Assembly: GCA_046094825.1 (NCBI GenBank)
Contig: JBJTIF010000073.1
Coordinates: 1 to 34,017, forward strand
Source: JBJTIF01 sp046094825
Lineage (GTDB): Bacteria > Actinomycetota > UBA4738 > HRBIN12
Direction: 5' to 3'
DNA length: 34,017 nucleotides
Shown: one piece after another, positions 30,897 to 34,017 of the stretch
Position numbering within the stretch: the stretch's first letter is position 1
How the letters are laid out: each line of letters begins with the position of its first letter
Program-made: the position numbers and the translations under genes
Notes under the pieces: generated by a model
The model's database searches: none
What the model saw: the letters and a program-made list of their open reading frames with translations, nothing else
What the model was told of the DNA's origin: nothing

Positions 30897-32530
30897 GCGT
30901 CCATCCTCGCGGATGCCGCGCGGAGCGACACCCAGAGCGCGAGGACGAGCCCGATCCCCCACGTGAGGCCGGCCGCCGCGAACGACAGCGGCGTAGGCGA
31001 CGAGGCTCGCGAGGGAGAGGACGAGGACGGCCTCGCGTGCGCCCGGTGCGTCGGAGAACCCCGCGACGAACGCGGCGGGCGGTCGGAGCGCGAGCCCGAG
31101 GACGATCGGGCCGCCGAGCGCGGGGATGACCGCGAGCGGGTGGTCGCGGAGCATCCGCGCTCCGATCCGGAGGCGGTCGACGTAGTGCCCGACGATGCCG
31201 CTCCCCTCCGCGATCGCGCCGTCGACGTGCGTCGGCGTCGGCCAGAGCGCGTGCGCGGCGAACACGACGGCGATCCCCGCGAGCGTCACGGTCGCGCCGA
31301 GGACCAGGGCGACGACGTCGAGGCGTCCGCGGCGGCCGATCCCCCACCACAGGCCCGCAGCGGCGAAGGCCGTCGTCGCCCCGCCGACGTTCGATCCGAG
31401 CATCGGGAGCCCGGCGAACACCCCGGTCGCGAGCAGGAGGGTCACGCCGCGGGCGCGCGGCAGCCGCCACGCCACGAGTACCGCCGAACCGACGAGGAGC
31501 CCGATGAAGGCGTTCGACATGCCGTAGAACCGGCCGCCGTCGAGGAGCGAGGCGCCGAGGAACGCGAGGAGCTGGCCGCGCCACCCGGTCGCGGCCTCGA
31601 CCGCGAACCCGAGGAGGACGATCGCACCGATCGCGGTCGGCGGGGCGCGCGCGCCGCCCCCACCCCCGACCCCCGGGGCGACGACCGCGCCCACCCCGGC
31701 CCCCGGCCGTGCCCCGTGACGACGACGGCGCCGACCGCGGCCGCCGGCAGGACGATGCCGACCGTGAGCGTCGGGAGGTGACCGACGAACAGGAGCGTGA
31801 GCGAGAGGCCGGGGACCGCGAGAACGGCCCACGCGAGGGCGCGGAGGAGAAGGGCCGGCGTCCGCTCGCGACGGACGAGCGCGGCGATCGCCCCGAGGCC
31901 GACGACGGTCGCGAGGATCGCGAACGCGGCCCCGACCGGGACGAGGCTCCGCGACCGTTCGAGGAAGCGCCGGTGGAGGTCGAGCGGTGCGGCGGCGTCC
32001 GTCGGGTGGACGATCGCACCGGCACCGTCGCGCGGCACCTCGCCGCCCCAGAAGGCGTTCGCGGTCGCGAGCACGTCGGCGGCGGTGACGACGCCGTCGC
32101 GGTGCGTCGAGTCGGACGTGAGGGCGCGCGGCGCACCCGTCGTCGCGAGGAGACGCGTGGGATCGCCCTCCGCGACGACGATCGGCAGGAGCGCGTCGCC
32201 CGCCGGCGGCTCCGTGCCGACGACGAGGACGAGGACCCGGTCGGCGGTCGACGCGGCGAGGCGATCGCGGACGATGTCGCCGACCTCCCCCGCGTCGACG
32301 GTCGTCCCGAGCAGCGTCGAGGCCGGCGCGATCGCCGCTCCCCCCGCGGCGGCGAGGGCTGCGACCTCGGGCACCGCGAGGAGCTCGGGGAGCGATCGGT
32401 CGGCGACGCGGACCCACACGACGTCGCGGTCGCCCGCGTCCGCGGTCTGGGCGAACCCGGGCGACGCGGCCACGGCGAGGATCACGGCGGCCGTGGCCAC
32501 GGCGACGGCACGCCCGAAGACCCGCCTCAC
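30893..32530 (-). CDS. Multi-pass membrane protein with signal peptide, two frame breaks
   Basis: An unrecognised protein of about 545 residues. Residues 1-28 form a signal peptide ending ASPGFAQ. About 170 extracytoplasmic residues follow, ending in LTSDSTHRDGVVTAADVLA, which recalls the last part of alkaline-phosphatase-like folds, then about ten helices including GGRFYGMSNAFIGLLVGSAV. The frame used from 32530 ends near 31700. Coding continues one frame over to about 30990, then returns to the original frame and stops at 30893 with the hydrophobic tail GLTWGIGLVLALWVSLRAAS. The first break sits at a run of five C (31700-31704). Start (GTGA with murA) and stop (GTGA with CPBP) are both coupled, which argues for an intact gene with two indel errors rather than decay. 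Confidence 0.65.
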
Positions 32531-33795
32531 GGGGTCGGGACGAGCTCGCGCTCGCGTCGGACGTCCGCACCGAGGCCCGCGAGCTTCGCCTCGAAGTCCT
32601 CGTACCCGCGGTCGACGAAGTGCATGTCCGAGACCGCGGTGACGCCGTCGGCCGCGAGCCCCGCGATGACCATCGCGGCGCCCGCGCGGATGTCGAGCGC
32701 GCGGACGGGGGCGGAGGAGAGCCGCTCGACGCCGCGGATCACCGCGTGGTGGCCCTCGGTCCGGATGTCCGCACCCATCCGGTTCAGCTCGTCGACGAAC
32801 ATGAACCGCGCCTCGAAGACGTTCTCCGTGAGGATGCTCGTGCCGGTCGCGGTCGCGAGGAGCGCCATCATCTGCGGCTGGAGGTCGGTCGGGAACCCGG
32901 GGTAGGGCAGCGTCACGAGGTCGACGGGTGCGGGACGGCCCGCGAGGCCGACGCGGAGTCCCTCCGTCGTCTCGATGATGTCGGCGCCCACCGAGCCGAG
33001 CTTCGCGAGGACGAGGTCGAGGTGGTCGGCGCGCGCGCCCTCGAGGAGGACGCTCCCGCGCGTCGCGCACGCGGCGATCGCGAACGTCCCCGCTTCGACG
33101 CGATCGGGGATCGTCGTGTGCGCGGTCGGTCGCAGGGCATCCACGCCCTCCACCTCGATCGTCGGGCTGCCGACGCCGTCGATCCGCGCACCCATCGACG
33201 TGAGCATGGCCGCGAGGTCGGAGAGCTCCGGCTCACGCGCCGCGTTCTCGATGACCGTCGACCCGCGGGCGAGCACCGCCGCCATGAGGATGTTCTCCGT
33301 CGCGCCGACGCTCGGGTAGTCGAGGTGGATCACCGCGCCGGCGAGGCCGTCGGCCGCGCCCTCGAGGTAGCCGTGGGAGGACGTGAAGTTCACCCCGAGG
33401 CGCTCGAGACCCCGGAGGTGCAGGTCGATCGATCGCGTGCCGATATTGCAGCCGCCCGGCATCGCGACGCGCGCGCGGCCGAACCGCGCGACGAGGGGGC
33501 CGAGGACGAGGATCGACGCGCGCATCTGGGACACGAGCTCGTACGGGGTCTCCGTCGTGGCTACCTCGGACGTGTCGAGCTCGAGCGCGTCGGCGTCCCA
33601 GGCCGCCCGGACGCCGAGGTGCTCGAGCACCTCGACCATCGTCCGGCAGTCGCGGATCCGCGGGACCCGGTGGAGCACGGTGGGGCCCGAGGCGAGGAGC
33701 GACGCCGCCATGAGCTTCAGCGCGGAGTTCTTCGCCCCCGAGATGCGGACGGAACCGGAGAGCGAGGTGCCGCCGGTGACGAGGAGGCGGTCCAT
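32527..33795 (-). CDS. murA: UDP-N-acetylglucosamine 1-carboxyvinyltransferase
   Basis: A 422-residue enzyme that transfers enolpyruvate from PEP to UDP-GlcNAc, the first committed step of peptidoglycan synthesis. The N-terminal GAKNSALKLMAASLLA holds K22 and N23, and the catalytic cysteine C116 lies in MPGGCNIGTRSIDLHL. Having Cys, not Asp, at this position is the fosfomycin-sensitive form. The inside-out barrel repeats (YPGFPTDLQPQMMAL, RAGAAMVIAGLAADG) are complete. The ATG at 33795 lies 38 bp after atpC, and its stop overlaps the next gene by GTGA. A TACCAT -10 candidate is in the gap. Confidence 0.97.
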   Translation of the reverse strand: MDRLLVTGGTSLSGSVRISGAKNSALKLMAASLLASGPTVLHRVPRIRDCRTMVEVLEHLGVRAAWDADALELDTSEVATTETPYELVSQMRASILVLGPLVARFGRARVAMPGGCNIGTRSIDLHLRGLERLGVNFTSSHGYLEGAADGLAGAVIHLDYPSVGATENILMAAVLARGSTVIENAAREPELSDLAAMLTSMGARIDGVGSPTIEVEGVDALRPTAHTTIPDRVEAGTFAIAACATRGSVLLEGARADHLDLVLAKLGSVGADIIETTEGLRVGLAGRPAPVDLVTLPYPGFPTDLQPQMMALLATATGTSILTENVFEARFMFVDELNRMGADIRTEGHHAVIRGVERLSSAPVRALDIRAGAAMVIAGLAADGVTAVSDMHFVDRGYEDFEAKLAGLGADVRRERELVPTP

Positions 33796-33805
33796 GGGCC
33801 CCCCG

Positions 33806-33811
33806 ATGGTA
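33806..33811 (-). promoter_or_regulatory. Possible -10 box of murA
   Basis: TACCAT on the minus strand lies 10 nt before the murA ATG within the 38-bp gap after atpC. The spacing would leave only two or three leader bases. Read-through from the ATP synthase operon is equally possible. Confidence 0.3.
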
Positions 33812-33833
33812 GCGGAGGGGTCGTCGGCGACCG

Positions 33834-34017
33834 TCAGGCCGCGGGCTCGGAGATCGCGGTCGCGAGGACGTCGACCCGGGTCGTCGCGCCCTCGGAGGTG
33901 ACGTGGAGGAACCCTCCCTCGACGGCGAGCTCCTCGAACCGCCCCTCGCGCTCGATCCGCAGCGGGCCGTTCGCGAGCCGGACGAGGAGCGGCGCGTGGC
34001 CGGCGAGGATCCCGACC
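33834..34017 (-). CDS. atpC: ATP synthase epsilon subunit (partial, C-terminal part)
   Basis: The last 60 residues of a frame entering from beyond the window edge. VGILAGHAPLLVRLANGPLRI, then ELAVEGGFLHVTSEGATTRVDVLA, is the beta-sandwich core of F1 epsilon. The protein ends shortly after the sandwich (AISEPAA), so the usual C-terminal helical hairpin that inhibits ATP hydrolysis is missing, a short form known in some bacteria. The start lies outside the window. The rest of the atp operon would be expected further along on the same strand. Confidence 0.9.
   Translation of the reverse strand, partial: VGILAGHAPLLVRLANGPLRIEREGRFEELAVEGGFLHVTSEGATTRVDVLATAISEPAA

Noticed and set aside
30120..31700. 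Single fused CPBP protease with a large N-terminal membrane domain
   Set aside because: The linker between the parts is a charged non-membrane string, while the adjacent frame continues the helices and stops exactly at a GTGA overlap. Two genes plus a frame break explain the data better.
1..34017. CRISPR array, insertion sequence, prophage or restriction/defence island
   Set aside because: No regularly spaced repeats, transposase, integrase, phage structural or nuclease-type genes were recognised, and composition is uniform. The CPBP protease and the XRE module are not by themselves evidence of defence.

Overview
The window is a very GC-rich (roughly 70% or more), densely coded bacterial chromosome segment. 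It has one tRNA, about 30 protein genes, almost no intergenic space, heavy GTG start use and mostly TGA stops. There is no phage, transposon, plasmid or CRISPR signature. The atpC-murA adjacency, the mnmA-ligA-gatC-gatA order, the Fur/metal ABC cluster, meaB, EtfAB and extreme GC suggest a soil or freshwater lineage of Chloroflexota (Limnocylindria-like) or a deep Actinobacteriota relative. This assignment is inference from gene content and was not tested.

Layout. 1-256: G-run-rich DNA and tRNA-Arg(UCU). 271-5196 (minus): ilvE - M1 aminopeptidase - PLP decarboxylase, an amino-acid catabolism or turnover operon. 5251-6131 (minus): a small XRE regulator coupled to a four-helix membrane protein. 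6237-8964 (minus): class V aminotransferase + serA, probably a serine pathway pair. 9071-12191 (minus): gatB - MFS-like protein - Rieske ferredoxin. 12310-13317 (plus): an EamA transporter lying between gatB and gatA. 13240-19017 (minus): mnmA - ligA - DUF1028 - gatC - gatA. 19085-22484 (plus): etfB - etfA - pabB/pabC fusion, all overlapping by 4 bp. 22515-23779 (minus): enoyl-CoA hydratase - GNAT. 23909-24337 (plus): Fur-family regulator. 24405-27035 (minus): zinc/manganese-type ABC importer (lipoprotein, ATPase, permease). 27241-28185 (minus): meaB. 28221-34017 (minus): a long run atpC (partial) - murA - membrane protein with two frame breaks - CPBP protease - SCP2 protein - zinc alcohol dehydrogenase - SCP2-like protein.

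How it works together. Two translation modes can be read from the DNA. Genes at the head of transcription units (XRE, gatB, EamA, gatC, mnmA, etfB, Fur, metal lipoprotein, meaB, perhaps enoyl-CoA hydratase) have a TANNNT -10 box ending 6-8 nt before the start codon and no Shine-Dalgarno, so their mRNAs are predicted to be leaderless. Internal genes have either a GGAGG-type site or a 4-bp GTGA/ATGA stop-start overlap. Several operator candidates are visible. A palindrome fills the promoter spacer of the XRE gene. Related TTGCAGGTGC sites lie before both the Fur-family gene and the metal-uptake operon. A perfect 11-bp-arm inverted repeat lies upstream of the enoyl-CoA hydratase.

No clear novel defence or mobile system was found. 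The observations most worth following are the leaderless promoter rule, the shared Fur/metal operator, the self-operator of the XRE module, the EamA gene inserted into the gat cluster with an antisense overlap of gatA, and the SCP2-ADH-SCP2-like module behind murA.
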